Source: Bradyrhizobium sp.
GTDB lineage: Bacteria > Pseudomonadota > Alphaproteobacteria > Rhizobiales > Xanthobacteraceae
DNA length: 34,487 bases
Reading direction: 5' to 3'
NCBI RefSeq assembly: GCF_019242285.1
Contig: NZ_JAFAVV010000854.1
Location: 1-34,487 of the forward strand
The stretch's first letter is position 1, and each line of letters starts with the position of its first letter. The position numbers and the translations under genes are program-made. Positions 7,369-15,293 of this stretch are shown one piece after another. The notes under the pieces are model-generated. The model made no database searches, was not told the DNA's origin, and saw only the letters and a program-made list of their open reading frames with translations.

Positions 7369-8349
7369 ATGCGTCAGAAATGCGCACTCGTCAGCGCTCT
7401 CGCACTCGCCATCGCGCTGGCGGGGATGCCGGGCCTCCGCGCCGCCGACTATCCGAACCGGCCGGTCCGGCTCATCGTGCCTTATGCCGCCGGCGGCCCA
7501 ACCGACCTGTTCGCGCGGCTGCTGGCCGACTTTCTCAGCAGGGACCTCAAGCAGTCGGTGATCGTCGAGAACAAGGGCGGCGCGCAAGGCGCCATCGGCG
7601 CCGAGACGGTGGCGCGCTCCGAGCCTGATGGTTACACTCTGTTCGCGACCTCCGGCTCGGTCCTGCTGCTCAATCCGCTGCTCTACAAGAAGCTGTCCTA
7701 CGACCCGGCCAAGGACTTCCGGATGCTGGCGCTGGTGACGGCGGTGCCGGTCATCATGTGCGTCAATCCGTCGGTGCCGGCCCGGACCGTCGCGGAATTC
7801 GTCGCCTACGCCAGGCAGAATCCGGGGAAGGTCAATTTCGGTTCGTCCGGAACGGGGAGCTTCACGCATCTTGCCGGCGAGATGTTCAAGCAGATGGCCG
7901 GGATCGATATATCCCATGTCCCCTACCGGGGCGCGGCTCCGGCGCTGCAGGACGTCATGTCCGGCAACCTCCAGCTCATGTTCGAATCCGTGAGCCTCTC
8001 GCTCCCGCAGGTGCGCGCCGGAAAATTGCGGGCGCTCGGCATCAGCTCGACACAGCGGATTCCGGACCTCCCCGATCTTCCGACCATTGCGGAGAGCGGT
8101 TATCCCGATTACCTCGTCAGCGTCTGGAACGGGGTTGCCGGTCCGGCGGCCATGCCGGATGATGTGGTGCGGGTTTTGACCGAGAGCCTCAATCGGGCGC
8201 TGAGTGACGAGGGGCTTCGGGCCTCGATGGAGAAGGCCGGCTACTCGGTGTTCCGCCCGCTGAGCGCTGCGGGAATCGCGGAATTCGTCGAGGCCGATCG
8301 CGCGCGATGGTCGGGCGTGATCAAGGCCCAGAATATCACGCTGGATTGA
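7369..8349 (+). CDS. Bug/TctC-type tripartite tricarboxylate transporter substrate-binding protein
   Basis: A 326-aa periplasmic binding protein of the Bug (TctC-like) family, which captures small carboxylates or amides for TTT transporters. Seen: a Sec signal peptide (ALALAIALAGMPGLRA followed by ADYPNRPV), the family start YPNRPVRLIVPYAAGG, GAIGAETVARSEPDGYTL, VNFGSSGTGSFTHLAGE, HVPYRGAAPALQDVMSG and a C-terminal FVEADRARWSGVIK. The start ATG 7369 has AGGGGAAA about 7 bases before. No TctA/TctB membrane partners are nearby, as is common for Bug proteins in this group. Its place behind the nitrilase/aldoxime genes suggests uptake of a related compound, by inference only. Confidence 0.9.
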   Translation: MRQKCALVSALALAIALAGMPGLRAADYPNRPVRLIVPYAAGGPTDLFARLLADFLSRDLKQSVIVENKGGAQGAIGAETVARSEPDGYTLFATSGSVLLLNPLLYKKLSYDPAKDFRMLALVTAVPVIMCVNPSVPARTVAEFVAYARQNPGKVNFGSSGTGSFTHLAGEMFKQMAGIDISHVPYRGAAPALQDVMSGNLQLMFESVSLSLPQVRAGKLRALGISSTQRIPDLPDLPTIAESGYPDYLVSVWNGVAGPAAMPDDVVRVLTESLNRALSDEGLRASMEKAGYSVFRPLSAAGIAEFVEADRARWSGVIKAQNITLD

Positions 8350-8352
8350 CGC

Positions 8353-8844
8353 ATGGTACGAGAGAACGAAGTCCGCGAGGGCGAGCTGGAAGTGGAGATG
8401 CCGGAGGCCGATGACGCCGGCCTCGTCTTCATCGGCCGCATCCGCACGCCCTGGACCTCGCGATTGGAGACGCCACGGCAGGGCCGCCACGACGGGCCGA
8501 TCTGCCGGCTCGAGGTGTTCGAGCCGTGGCTGCCGGCGCTGAAGGGCGTCGATTTCTACTCCAATCTCGAAGTGATCTACTGGCTGCATCGGTCGCGGCG
8601 CAACCTCGTGCTGCAGAGCCCGAAGAACAACGGCGCGACGCGCGGCACCTTCTCGCTGCGCTCGCCGGTGCGGCCGAACCCGATCGCGACCTCGATCGTG
8701 AAATTCGTCGCCATCGAAGGCAACACCGTGCTGGTGCGCGGGATGGACTGCCTCGATGGCACGCCGCTGCTCGACATCAAGCCCGACCGCTGCGAGTTCA
8801 CGCCGCTCGCCCCGCCGCAGCCCGGCGATTTCCAGACGGAGTGA
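8353..8844 (+). CDS. trmO: tRNA (N6-threonylcarbamoyladenosine-37-N6)-methyltransferase TrmO (TsaA/VirR family)
   Basis: A 163-aa single-domain TsaA/TrmO protein, which uses S-adenosylmethionine to methylate t6A37 in certain tRNAs. Family hallmarks are present: a strand IGRIRTPW at residues 27-34, [20 protein letters not shown] (the conserved RSPxRPNPI box), and [11 protein letters not shown]. It starts 3 bases after the stop of the binding-protein gene with only a weak ribosome site, so it may be read through from upstream. The gene ends 6 bases from the convergent HIT gene. Confidence 0.88.
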   Translation: MVRENEVREGELEVEMPEADDAGLVFIGRIRTPWTSRLETPRQGRHDGPICRLEVFEPWLPALKGVDFYSNLEVIYWLHRSRRNLVLQSPKNNGATRGTFSLRSPVRPNPIATSIVKFVAIEGNTVLVRGMDCLDGTPLLDIKPDRCEFTPLAPPQPGDFQTE

Positions 8845-8850
8845 TGGTGC

Positions 8851-9285
8851 TCAGCGTGATGCGTCTTTCAACACCGCGGCGAGCTTGGTCGCATTGCTCT
8901 CCAGCACCTTGACGTCCTCCTTGCGGCTCGCCGGCGGCAGCAGCGCGACGCCGTCATGGCGCGGCATCACGTGGACATGCAGGTGAAACACCACCTGGCC
9001 GCCGGCGGTCTCGTTGAACTGCTGGACGGTGACGCCGTCGGCCTCGAACGCCTTCTTGACGACGGCGGCGATCCGGTGCGTCGCACGCGCGACATGCAGA
9101 TAGTCCTCGATCTTGATGTCGAGGATGTTGCGGGCAGCCGCCTTGGGGATCACCAGCGTGTGGCCGGGCGCCCGCGGCATGATGTCGAGGAAGGCCAGCA
9201 CATGCTCGTCCTCATAGACCTTGTGGCAGGGCAATTCGCCGCGCAGGATTTTTGCGAAGATGTTGTTGTTGTCATAGGCGGTCAT
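8851..9285 (-). CDS. HIT family nucleotide hydrolase (HINT-like)
   Basis: A 144-aa histidine-triad protein. The signature is HLHVHVMPR, with H101, H103 and H105; the middle His is the expected nucleophile that attacks the alpha-phosphate of nucleotide phosphoramidates or dinucleotides. The N-terminal IFAKILRGELPCHKVYED and HTLVIPK segments are typical of bacterial HinT proteins. ATG 9285 has GAGGAG 5 bases upstream. It is the last gene of a minus-strand run (ridA, GDPD, GNAT, HIT), 50 bases after the GNAT stop. Confidence 0.92.
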   Translation of the reverse strand: MTAYDNNNIFAKILRGELPCHKVYEDEHVLAFLDIMPRAPGHTLVIPKAAARNILDIKIEDYLHVARATHRIAAVVKKAFEADGVTVQQFNETAGGQVVFHLHVHVMPRHDGVALLPPASRKEDVKVLESNATKLAAVLKDASR

Positions 9286-9335
9286 GACGTCTCCTCACAT
9301 TTCCCAGCGCTTTTGCAGTGTTTCGTCGCGCGTGG

Positions 9336-10568
9336 TCAAGACGCCTCGTCGTTTTCCGCCACCTTGCGGAACGGTGCGGCCTCGGTGAGCTCGCGGCCGG
9401 CTTCGGCGACATAGGCGCGCTCGCGCTTGAGATAATCGGCGATCGCGCGGCGCAGTCCGGGATCGGCGATGTAGTGCGCCGAGTAGGTGGTCTGCGGCAG
9501 GTAGCCGCGCGCGATCTTGTGCTCGCCCTGCGCGCCGGCCTCGACCACCTCGAGCCGATGGCGAATCGCGAAATCGATTGCCTGATAGTAGCAGACCTCG
9601 AAATGCAGGAACGGATGGTGCTCGACCGCGCCCCAATGCCGGCCGAACAGCGTGTCCGAGCCGATGAAGTTGATGGCGCCGGCGATCCAACGGCCATTGC
9701 GCTTGGCCATCACCAGGAGCACGTCCTTGGCCATGCTCTCGCCGATCAGCGAATAGAAGGACCGCGTGAGATAGGGCCGGCCCCATTTGCGGGAACCGGT
9801 CTCCATGTAGAAGGTGAAGAAGGCGTCCCAGGCGTCCTCGGTGATATCGGGCCCGCTCAGCCAGTGGATCGAGACGTCGGCGGCGACCGCCTCGCGCCGC
9901 TCGCGCTTGATCGCCTTGCGGTGGCGCGAATTGAGCGTCGCGAGGAAATCATCGAAAGTCGCAAAGCCCTGGTTGCGCCAGTGGAATTGCTGGTCGGTGC
10001 GCTGCAGGAAGCCGTGCTCGGCCAACAGCTTCCATTCGGCTTCCGGAGCGAACGTCACATGGGCGGAGGAGGCCTTGCTGACGCCGGTGAGCGCGACGAG
10101 CCCGCTCGCCAGCGCGCTGCCGATCTGCGCGCGGTCGGCGCCGGCGCGGATCAGGAGGCGCGGTCCGGTCGCGGGCGTGAACGGCACCGAGCATTGCAGC
10201 TTCGGGTAATAGCGGCCGCCCGCGCGCTCGTAGGCGTCGGCCCAGCCGCGGTCGAAGACATATTCTCCTTGCGAATGCGCTTTCAGATAGCAGGGAACGA
10301 TGCCCTCGATCCGGTCCCCGATCTTGGCGACCAGATGACGCGGACCCCAGCCGGTGCGCGCCGCGGCCGATCCCGACTTCTCGACCGCAGAGAAAAAGGC
10401 ATGCGAGACGAAGGGGTTGTAATAGGTCCTTGTCGCCGCGCAGGAGCCCGGAGGGACCAGATCAGTGAGATCACCCGCAGGCGCCGGATTGGCGCAGGCG
10501 TCCCAATCTGCCGCCGGCACGTCGCCGGCCGAGGGAACCGCTTCAAGGGTAATCTCAGAAGATGCCAT
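9336..10568 (-). CDS. GNAT/FemAB-like acyltransferase, DUF482 type
   Basis: A 410-aa protein (from ATG 10568) of the DUF482 branch of GNAT/FemAB-like acyltransferases. Supporting segments are SRHRKAIKRERREA, FTFYMETGSRKWGRPYLTR, GAINFIGSDTLFGRHWGA, HPFLHFEVCYYQAIDFAI and GAQGEHKIARGYLP, which form the conserved core of this family. The substrate is not established for the family. The frame continues in to a TTG at 10640 that overlaps the GDPD stop as TTGA, so a 434-aa form with translational coupling is possible. No convincing ribosome site favours either start. Cytoplasmic, no membrane segments. Confidence 0.82.
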   Translation of the reverse strand: MASSEITLEAVPSAGDVPAADWDACANPAPAGDLTDLVPPGSCAATRTYYNPFVSHAFFSAVEKSGSAAARTGWGPRHLVAKIGDRIEGIVPCYLKAHSQGEYVFDRGWADAYERAGGRYYPKLQCSVPFTPATGPRLLIRAGADRAQIGSALASGLVALTGVSKASSAHVTFAPEAEWKLLAEHGFLQRTDQQFHWRNQGFATFDDFLATLNSRHRKAIKRERREAVAADVSIHWLSGPDITEDAWDAFFTFYMETGSRKWGRPYLTRSFYSLIGESMAKDVLLVMAKRNGRWIAGAINFIGSDTLFGRHWGAVEHHPFLHFEVCYYQAIDFAIRHRLEVVEAGAQGEHKIARGYLPQTTYSAHYIADPGLRRAIADYLKRERAYVAEAGRELTEAAPFRKVAENDEAS

Positions 10569-10636
10569 CAAGAGCTTTGTAGCACTGCCTCGTCCAAACA
10601 TCATGCGTCGCAGCAAGGACTTCAAGGGCGCCTCGA

Positions 10637-11407
10637 TCAACTCTCCGGCCGGAAATCCTCGAAGATCATCTGGTCAGCGTGACGCGCCGCGCGGGCGCGC
10701 TGCTCGGGCGTTCGCACCGTCCAGGTCAGGAGCGAGCTGCCGAAGATGTGGCGCCCGATCCAGGGGGCCGCGGACGGCAGATCATCGACCCAGTAAGCCA
10801 CGAAATGGGGCCAGGTGCGGAAGAAGTGACGCAGATGCGTCATCTCGTGGCGCTGGGCGGCCGACGCCTTGGGCCAGTCGGGCTCGGTATAGTCGTGCTC
10901 GGCGACGATGCCGCGCGGTCGGGACGGGATCAACTCCCGGAGCGCCACCACCTGGTCCGGATCGAAGGACATGCCGGCCGCCGGTCCGTCATAGCCCGAC
11001 AGCACCTCGGCCATTCGCTTCACCAACCGGCGGTCGCCGTCGAACCGGCTCTTCACCTCGATCACCAGCGGCACCTGTCCGGCCACCAGCGCGCAGAGCT
11101 CGGCGAGCGTCATCATCCGCTCGGGCGTATCCTTGAAGGCGACCGCCTTCAGCTCTGCCGCCGTCTTGCCGTCGATCGGGCCGCTGCCTTCGGTCAGCCG
11201 GCCCAGCTCGTCGTCATGATGCACCATGACCTCGCCGTCGGCGGACAGCTGGATGTCGCATTCGATCGCGAAGCGGCCTTGGACCGCGGCGTTCGCTGCC
11301 GCCGGCATGTTCTCGATGATGCCGCGCGCCGCATCGTGCAGGCCGCGATGGGCGACCGGCCGCGCCGTCAGCCATTCCGGTGCGCGCACGCTCTCGACCT
11401 TCCGCAA
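10637..11407 (-). CDS. Glycerophosphodiester phosphodiesterase (GDPD)
   Basis: A 256-aa GDPD-family enzyme, which hydrolyses glycerophosphodiesters to glycerol-3-phosphate plus alcohol. Seen: AHRGLHD at the start of the barrel, GIIENMPAAANAAV, IECDIQLSADGEVMVHHD (the conserved ExDxxxTxDxxxVxxHD pattern) and LTEGSGPI, then VIEVKSRF and a C-terminal TWTVRTPEQ. There is no signal peptide, so it is cytoplasmic. The TTG at 11407 follows directly after the RidA stop. GTG 11389 with GGAAGG 8 bases upstream is an equally good start (250 aa). It is coupled to ridA upstream and GNAT downstream. Confidence 0.88.
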   Translation of the reverse strand: MRKVESVRAPEWLTARPVAHRGLHDAARGIIENMPAAANAAVQGRFAIECDIQLSADGEVMVHHDDELGRLTEGSGPIDGKTAAELKAVAFKDTPERMMTLAELCALVAGQVPLVIEVKSRFDGDRRLVKRMAEVLSGYDGPAAGMSFDPDQVVALRELIPSRPRGIVAEHDYTEPDWPKASAAQRHEMTHLRHFFRTWPHFVAYWVDDLPSAAPWIGRHIFGSSLLTWTVRTPEQRARAARHADQMIFEDFRPES

Positions 11408-11875
11408 TCAGGACACCTCGAACACGCCCTCGACCTCGACGGCCGCATCCGCCGGCAGCGACGCGACGCCCACCGTGGTCCGGGCATGGCGTCCCTTGTC
11501 GCCGAACGTCGCCACCATCAGGTCGGAGGCGCCGTTCAGGACTTTCGGCCCGTCGAGGAAGTCCGGCGCCGAGTTGACGAAGCCGCCGAGCCGGACCACG
11601 CGTACGACCTTGTCGAGATCACCGAGCGCAGCCTTGACCTGTGCCAGCAGATTGACACCGCAGCCGCGCGCCGCCGCGGCGCCTTGCTCGACCGTGACGC
11701 CGGCGCCGAGCTTGCCCTTGGCGATCAGCTTGCCCTGCGCATCGAAGCAGACCTGGCCGGACACGAACAGCAGGTTGCCGCTGCGGACGAAGGGGACATA
11801 GTTGGCGACCGGGGCGGCCGGCTGCGGCAGCACGATGCCTTGCGCCGCCAGATTCTGTTCAACCATGCCCGCCAT
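11408..11875 (-). CDS. RidA family protein (enamine/imine deaminase-like)
   Basis: A 155-aa RidA/YjgF/UK114-family protein. These trimers hydrolyse reactive enamine/imine intermediates or related compounds. Seen: YVPFVRSGNLLFVSGQ near the N-terminus, GCGVNLLAQVKAALGDLDKV, VRLGGFVNSAPDF, and ARTTVGVASLPADAAVEVE at the end. This is the longer 'RidA-like' subgroup (about 155 aa) rather than the 128-aa archetype, so the canonical active-site arginine is not assured. ATG 11875 follows AGGAG by 10 bases; ATG 11866 is an alternative. It leads the minus-strand run ridA-GDPD-GNAT-HIT with zero spacing to GDPD. Confidence 0.88.
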   Translation of the reverse strand: MAGMVEQNLAAQGIVLPQPAAPVANYVPFVRSGNLLFVSGQVCFDAQGKLIAKGKLGAGVTVEQGAAAARGCGVNLLAQVKAALGDLDKVVRVVRLGGFVNSAPDFLDGPKVLNGASDLMVATFGDKGRHARTTVGVASLPADAAVEVEGVFEVS

Positions 11876-12091
11876 GTCCACCTCGCTCCTATGCTCTATT
11901 TCAGATGACCACTCGGCCTGGTTCGCGCATCGCGCCATCACATGCAAGCGAGCGGCGCGAACCTGGATGCGTCCGGCCGTGACCCTGCGTAAAATGCCTC
12001 GAATTTGCACTTTTCCGTGAAGCGGTCGCAGTTGCGACGCAATAGGCCGGTCAGTACAGTCATCGAATCTTCCCGTTATCAAGGATACACC
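11876..12091. promoter_or_regulatory. Divergent ridA/eipB intergenic region
   Basis: A 216-bp region between divergent ridA and eipB that must hold both promoters. A perfect dyad GTCGCA-GT-TGCGAC lies at 12025-12038, about 55 bases before the eipB start. I see no confident -35/-10 pair or full CtrA box. An in-frame extension of eipB to TTG 12005 crosses this dyad and lacks signal-peptide character, so it is treated as untranslated. Confidence 0.3.
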
Positions 12092-12946
12092 ATGGTTCAC
12101 TCGTTCCGGACGTCGCTCGGTGTGCTGGCCATCGCCATGGCCGCGTGCGGACCGGCCGCGGCCGGCGCCAACGTACCGTTCCTGCCGCACCAGGCGCTGT
12201 ACGAGCTGAGCCTCGTGAAATCGCGCGCATCGAACCCGATCAACAGCGCGCGCGGGCGCATCCTGTACAATTTCTCCGGCAACGCCTGCGACGGCTATAC
12301 CTCGGAATTTCGGCAGGTCAGCGAGCTCGACGTCGGCGAGGGCAAAATGACCCTGAGCGACTTGCGCTCGACCTCGTGGGAGGACGGTGCCGGCAAGAGC
12401 TACCGTTTCAAGATCGATTCCCGGATGAACGATTCCGACTCGAGCCCCGTGGACGGCATCGCCGAGCGCACCGGCGACCACATCACCGTCAAGCTGAAGC
12501 AGCCGGAGAACAAGACCTTCACCATCGACGGCGATACGGTGTTTCCGACCGAGCAGATCGAGCGCATCATCGATGCGGCGAGAGCGGGAAAGTCGCTGCT
12601 CGAACTCACGGTCTATGACGGCTCCGACAATGGCCAGAAGGTCTACAACACCCTGACGGTGATCGGCCAGCCGATCGGCGGCGACAAGACCATCGCGACC
12701 CCCGATCCCGCCACCAAGAGCGACCAGATGAAGTCGCTGACGCGCTGGCCGGTCACGGTGAGCTATTACGACCGCGACGCCAAGGCCAAGGAGGGCGAGC
12801 AGACGCCGGTCTACGCGATGTCGTTTGAACTGTTCGAGAACGGCGTGTCGCGGCAGCTCGTGCTCGACTATAACGATTTCGTCATTTCCGGATCGCTCGA
12901 CAAGTTCGACGTCAAGGCCGCGAGGGACGCCAAGCCTTGCCGGTGA
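12092..12946 (+). CDS. eipB: EipB-type periplasmic cell-envelope integrity protein (DUF1849)
   Basis: A 284-aa exported protein with a signal peptide (TSLGVLAIAMAACGPAAAGA). After it comes the DUF1849 core: PHQALYELSLVKSR, RGRILYNFSGNACDGYTSEF, TSWEDGAGKSYRF, LKQPENKTFTIDGDTVFP, VYDGSDNGQKVYNT and a C-terminal FELFENGVSRQLVLDYNDF. EipB of Brucella is a spiral beta-protein with one conserved disulfide joining an early and a C-terminal cysteine; here C66 and C283 are the matching pair. The family is restricted to alphaproteobacteria and supports outer-membrane and envelope integrity. The start ATG 12092 is set by the signal peptide. A REP pair lies 17 bases after the stop. Confidence 0.88.
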   Translation: MVHSFRTSLGVLAIAMAACGPAAAGANVPFLPHQALYELSLVKSRASNPINSARGRILYNFSGNACDGYTSEFRQVSELDVGEGKMTLSDLRSTSWEDGAGKSYRFKIDSRMNDSDSSPVDGIAERTGDHITVKLKQPENKTFTIDGDTVFPTEQIERIIDAARAGKSLLELTVYDGSDNGQKVYNTLTVIGQPIGGDKTIATPDPATKSDQMKSLTRWPVTVSYYDRDAKAKEGEQTPVYAMSFELFENGVSRQLVLDYNDFVISGSLDKFDVKAARDAKPCR

Positions 12947-12963
12947 CGGCCTCCGAGAGCCAT

Positions 12964-13005
12964 GGGGTGGGCTAAGCTTCGCCGAAGGCGAAACGTGCCT
13001 ACCAT
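12964..13005 (+). repeat. REP unit A1 (forward, degenerate)
   Basis: A palindromic unit just downstream of eipB. The left foot GGGGTGGGCTAAG and right foot GTGCCTACCAT pair with each other around an inner perfect hairpin TCGCC-GAA-GGCGA. It lacks the GTAG head seen in most other units and has one foot mismatch, so it is degenerate. It forms a head-to-head pair with unit A2 between convergent eipB and dinB. Confidence 0.75.
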
Positions 13006-13027
13006 CCCGAGCCGTGCTGTCGCGACA

Positions 13028-13065
13028 ATGGTGGGCACGTCGCTGTGCGACTTTGCCTACCCTAC
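13028..13065 (-). repeat. REP unit A2 (reverse)
   Basis: The inverted partner of A1: ATGGTGGGCAC, an inner hairpin GTCGC-TGT-GCGAC, and the tail TTTGCCTACCCTACG. On the minus strand it starts with the GTAG head. It ends 20 bases from the dinB stop, so the A1/A2 pair sits exactly in the convergent gap and may stabilise or terminate both transcripts. Confidence 0.75.
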
Positions 13066-13085
13066 GATTCTCGCGATGACGCTGG

Positions 13086-14390
13086 CTATTCATCCTCTTC
13101 ATCCGCTTCCTGCGGCCCCTGATAGGCGAGCCCGCGGATCACCGCGCCTTGGCCGAACCGCTTGCGCAGGTCGTCCATGGCGCGTTCGGCATGGGCGGCG
13201 CGGCGGTCGAGCATGTCGCTGTCGGCCGCCTCCGAGGCCGGTCGCAGGGCGCTGACGCCGGCACCCATCAGGCGAAACGCGGTGCCGTCCATTTCGCGCG
13301 CCAGCATCTCGCGGCAGATCGCAAAGATTTTCGCGGCGAGCTGGGTCGGCCCGGCAATCGATTGCGAGCGCGTGCGCTGGCGGAAATCGGCGGTCTTCAA
13401 TTTCAGCGTGATGGTGCAGCCGGCAAGCTCGCCGGCCTTGAGCCGTGTCGAAGTCTTCTCCGACAGCCGCCACAACACCCGCTCCAGCGTGGCGAAATCC
13501 CGGATGTCGGTCTCGAAGGTGGTCTCGCTGGAGATGGTCTTGGCGCCGCGATCGGCCACCACCTCGCGGTCGTCGATGCCGCGCGCAAGCCGCCACAGCC
13601 TGCGGCCCTCGGTCGGGAACTGCTTCATCAGCTCGATCTCGTCCGCGCGCTGCAGGTCGGCGATGATGCGGAAGCCGCGCTGGGCAAGGCGCTCCTGGGT
13701 CGCGGGTCCGACGCCGAAGATGAAGCCGACCGGCTTGTCGGCGAGCAGCGTCACCGCCTCGTCGCGGTCGAGCACCGCGAAGCCGCGCGGCTTGTCGAGG
13801 TCGGACGCGATCTTGGCGAGGAACTTGTTGCAGGACAGCCCGACCGAGACGGTGATGCCGAGCTCGCGTTCGACCTTCTGGGCAAACTGCGCCAGCACCT
13901 TCGCCGGGATCATGCCGTGGACGCGCGCGGTGCCGGTGAGGTCGAGAAATGCCTCATCGATCGACAGCGGCTCGACCAGCGGCGTCAGGGCCTGCATGGC
14001 GCTGCGCACCTCGCGGCCGACCCGGACATATTTCGCCATGTCTGGGGGGATCACGATGGCCGAGGGGCAGAGCGCCAGCGCCTTGAACATCGGCATCGCC
14101 GAGCGCACCCCATAGGTGCGGGCGATGTAGCAGGCAGCCGAGACCACCCCGCGCTTGCCGCCGCCGATGATCACCGGCCTGTCGGCGATATCGGGGTTAT
14201 CCCGCTTCTCCACCGTCGCATAGAAGGCATCGCAATCGACATGGGCGAGCGCCAGCCTGGGCAGCGCCTGATGGCGGACCAGGCGGGGCGAGCCGCATTT
14301 GCCGCAGCGCTGACCCCGAACGCCCAGATCGACGAGACAGTCCCGGCAGAAGCAGGTCGGTCCGGCCGGATCTGGTGTCGGGCCGCTCAC
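13086..14390 (-). CDS. dinB: DNA polymerase IV (Y-family) with N-terminal zinc ribbon
   Basis: A 434-aa translesion DNA polymerase. After a 45-residue N-terminal extension come the Y-family motifs: LAHVDCDAFYATVE (catalytic Asp pair), GGGKRGVVSAACYIAR, PLSIDEAFLDLTGT (catalytic DE), GLSCNKFLAKIASD, the helix-hairpin-helix FIFGVGPATQERL and a little-finger domain. The extension carries CFCRDC and CGKC, likely a small zinc ribbon absent from E. coli DinB. The C-terminus is acidic and has no obvious QLxLF-type clamp motif. The start is GTG 14390, overlapping the DUF3572 stop (GTGA), so the two are coupled. It is expected to be error-prone and possibly damage-induced, but no LexA box was identified. 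Confidence 0.93.
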   Translation of the reverse strand: MSGPTPDPAGPTCFCRDCLVDLGVRGQRCGKCGSPRLVRHQALPRLALAHVDCDAFYATVEKRDNPDIADRPVIIGGGKRGVVSAACYIARTYGVRSAMPMFKALALCPSAIVIPPDMAKYVRVGREVRSAMQALTPLVEPLSIDEAFLDLTGTARVHGMIPAKVLAQFAQKVERELGITVSVGLSCNKFLAKIASDLDKPRGFAVLDRDEAVTLLADKPVGFIFGVGPATQERLAQRGFRIIADLQRADEIELMKQFPTEGRRLWRLARGIDDREVVADRGAKTISSETTFETDIRDFATLERVLWRLSEKTSTRLKAGELAGCTITLKLKTADFRQRTRSQSIAGPTQLAAKIFAICREMLAREMDGTAFRLMGAGVSALRPASEAADSDMLDRRAAHAERAMDDLRKRFGQGAVIRGLAYQGPQEADEEDE

Positions 14391-14686
14391 GGCACGTCGC
14401 GCTCCCAGCGCGGATCGCCGAGCGCCTCGCGCGCCGCGGCGATGTTGGTGGGATGGAGCTTCGCGCTTGCCGCGAACGCCTTGACGGTCTCGTCATCGCG
14501 CAGGATGAAATCGAGCACGTTGATCAGGAATTTCGGATCGGCAGCCGATTGCCGCAGCGTTTCCGGGCCGATTCCGGTCTCCGCCAGGAATACCCCCAAG
14601 CGCTGGGGATCGCCGGCGAGGAAGGTCAACGCCTGAACTGCAACGATTTCAGCTACTTCCCGTGGGTTTTGAACAGGCTTTTTCAA
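14387..14686 (-). CDS. DUF3572 family protein
   Basis: A 99-aa helical protein with features of the alphaproteobacterial DUF3572 family: EIVAVQALTFLAGDPQRLGVFLAETGI then FLINVLDFILRDDETVKAFA. Function unknown. It starts at TTG 14686 with GGAAAGG 11 bases upstream, and its stop overlaps dinB (GTGA). Pairing with dinB and opposition to divK are conserved in the neighbourhoods I recall, suggesting a role tied to DNA repair or the cell cycle, but nothing in the sequence proves it. Confidence 0.8.
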   Translation of the reverse strand: MKKPVQNPREVAEIVAVQALTFLAGDPQRLGVFLAETGIGPETLRQSAADPKFLINVLDFILRDDETVKAFAASAKLHPTNIAAAREALGDPRWERDVP

Positions 14687-14915
14687 GTGGCGGTTTGCCT
14701 TTCCGTTAACTTGTGGTCTCTAATTTGTAAGACAGCATGCCCGAGTCCCGCCGTTCCGTTCAAGCAAGTGGAAACCAAGGGCCGGTATTGATCCGGGGCT
14801 TAACCGGTTGGAGCGAATCTGACGCTATTTTGAATTTAACCCGTCGGCGCTTGGGGGAGCCGTATCTGATACGGCGCAGGTGGGGCTGGCCGGCCAAGCA
14901 GTGGGAGGGGACGGG
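14687..14915. promoter_or_regulatory. Divergent DUF3572/divK region with 15-bp palindrome
   Basis: A 229-bp region between divergent genes. It carries a palindrome CCGTAT-CTG-ATACGG at 14860-14874, 41 bases before the divK start, able to act as an operator or short hairpin. Several TTAA-containing stretches (near 14706, 14811 and 14837) look like CtrA half-sites, but none forms TTAA-N7-TTAA. Confidence 0.35.
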
Positions 14916-15281
14916 ATGGCAAAAACCGTCCTGATCGTCGAGGACAACGAACTGAACATGAAGCTGTTTCGCGACCTGTTGGAAGCGCACGGCTACCACA
15001 CCTCGGGCACCAGCAACGGGCACGAGGCGCTGGATCTCGTCCGCAGGATGCATCCCGATCTGATCCTGATGGACATCCAGCTTCCGCAGGTGTCCGGCCT
15101 CGAGGTGACGCGCCTGATCAAGGACGATCCGGAGCTCCGCACCATTCCGGTGGTCGCCGTCACCGCGTTTGCGATGAAGGGCGACGAGGAGCGCATCCGC
15201 GAGGGGGGTTGCGAGGCCTACCTCTCGAAGCCGATCTCGGTCGGAAAATTCATTGAAACCGTCCGCAAGTTCATCGGCTAG
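14916..15281 (+). CDS. divK: DivK single-domain response regulator
   Basis: A 121-aa receiver-only protein. DivK controls cell-cycle and polarity kinases (DivJ, PleC, DivL) in alphaproteobacteria. Seen: acidic pocket E9/D10, phospho-acceptor D53 in LILMDIQLP, the conserved Thr in [13 protein letters not shown], and Lys in YLSKPISV. There is no output domain. ATG 14916 follows GGGAGGGG closely and fits the family length; upstream in-frame codons are discarded. pleD follows 12 bases later, the classic divK-pleD operon. Confidence 0.95.
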   Translation: MAKTVLIVEDNELNMKLFRDLLEAHGYHTSGTSNGHEALDLVRRMHPDLILMDIQLPQVSGLEVTRLIKDDPELRTIPVVAVTAFAMKGDEERIREGGCEAYLSKPISVGKFIETVRKFIG

Positions 15282-15293
15282 GGAGAGTTTTCG

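Noticed and set aside
11876..13102. Minus-strand extension of ridA upstream across eipB
   Set aside because: RidA homology begins at 11875. The extension is antisense to EipB, which has a signal peptide and conserved motifs.
14687..14915. CtrA binding site upstream of divK
   Set aside because: Only half-sites (TTAA) are present. No TTAA-N7-TTAA arrangement was found.
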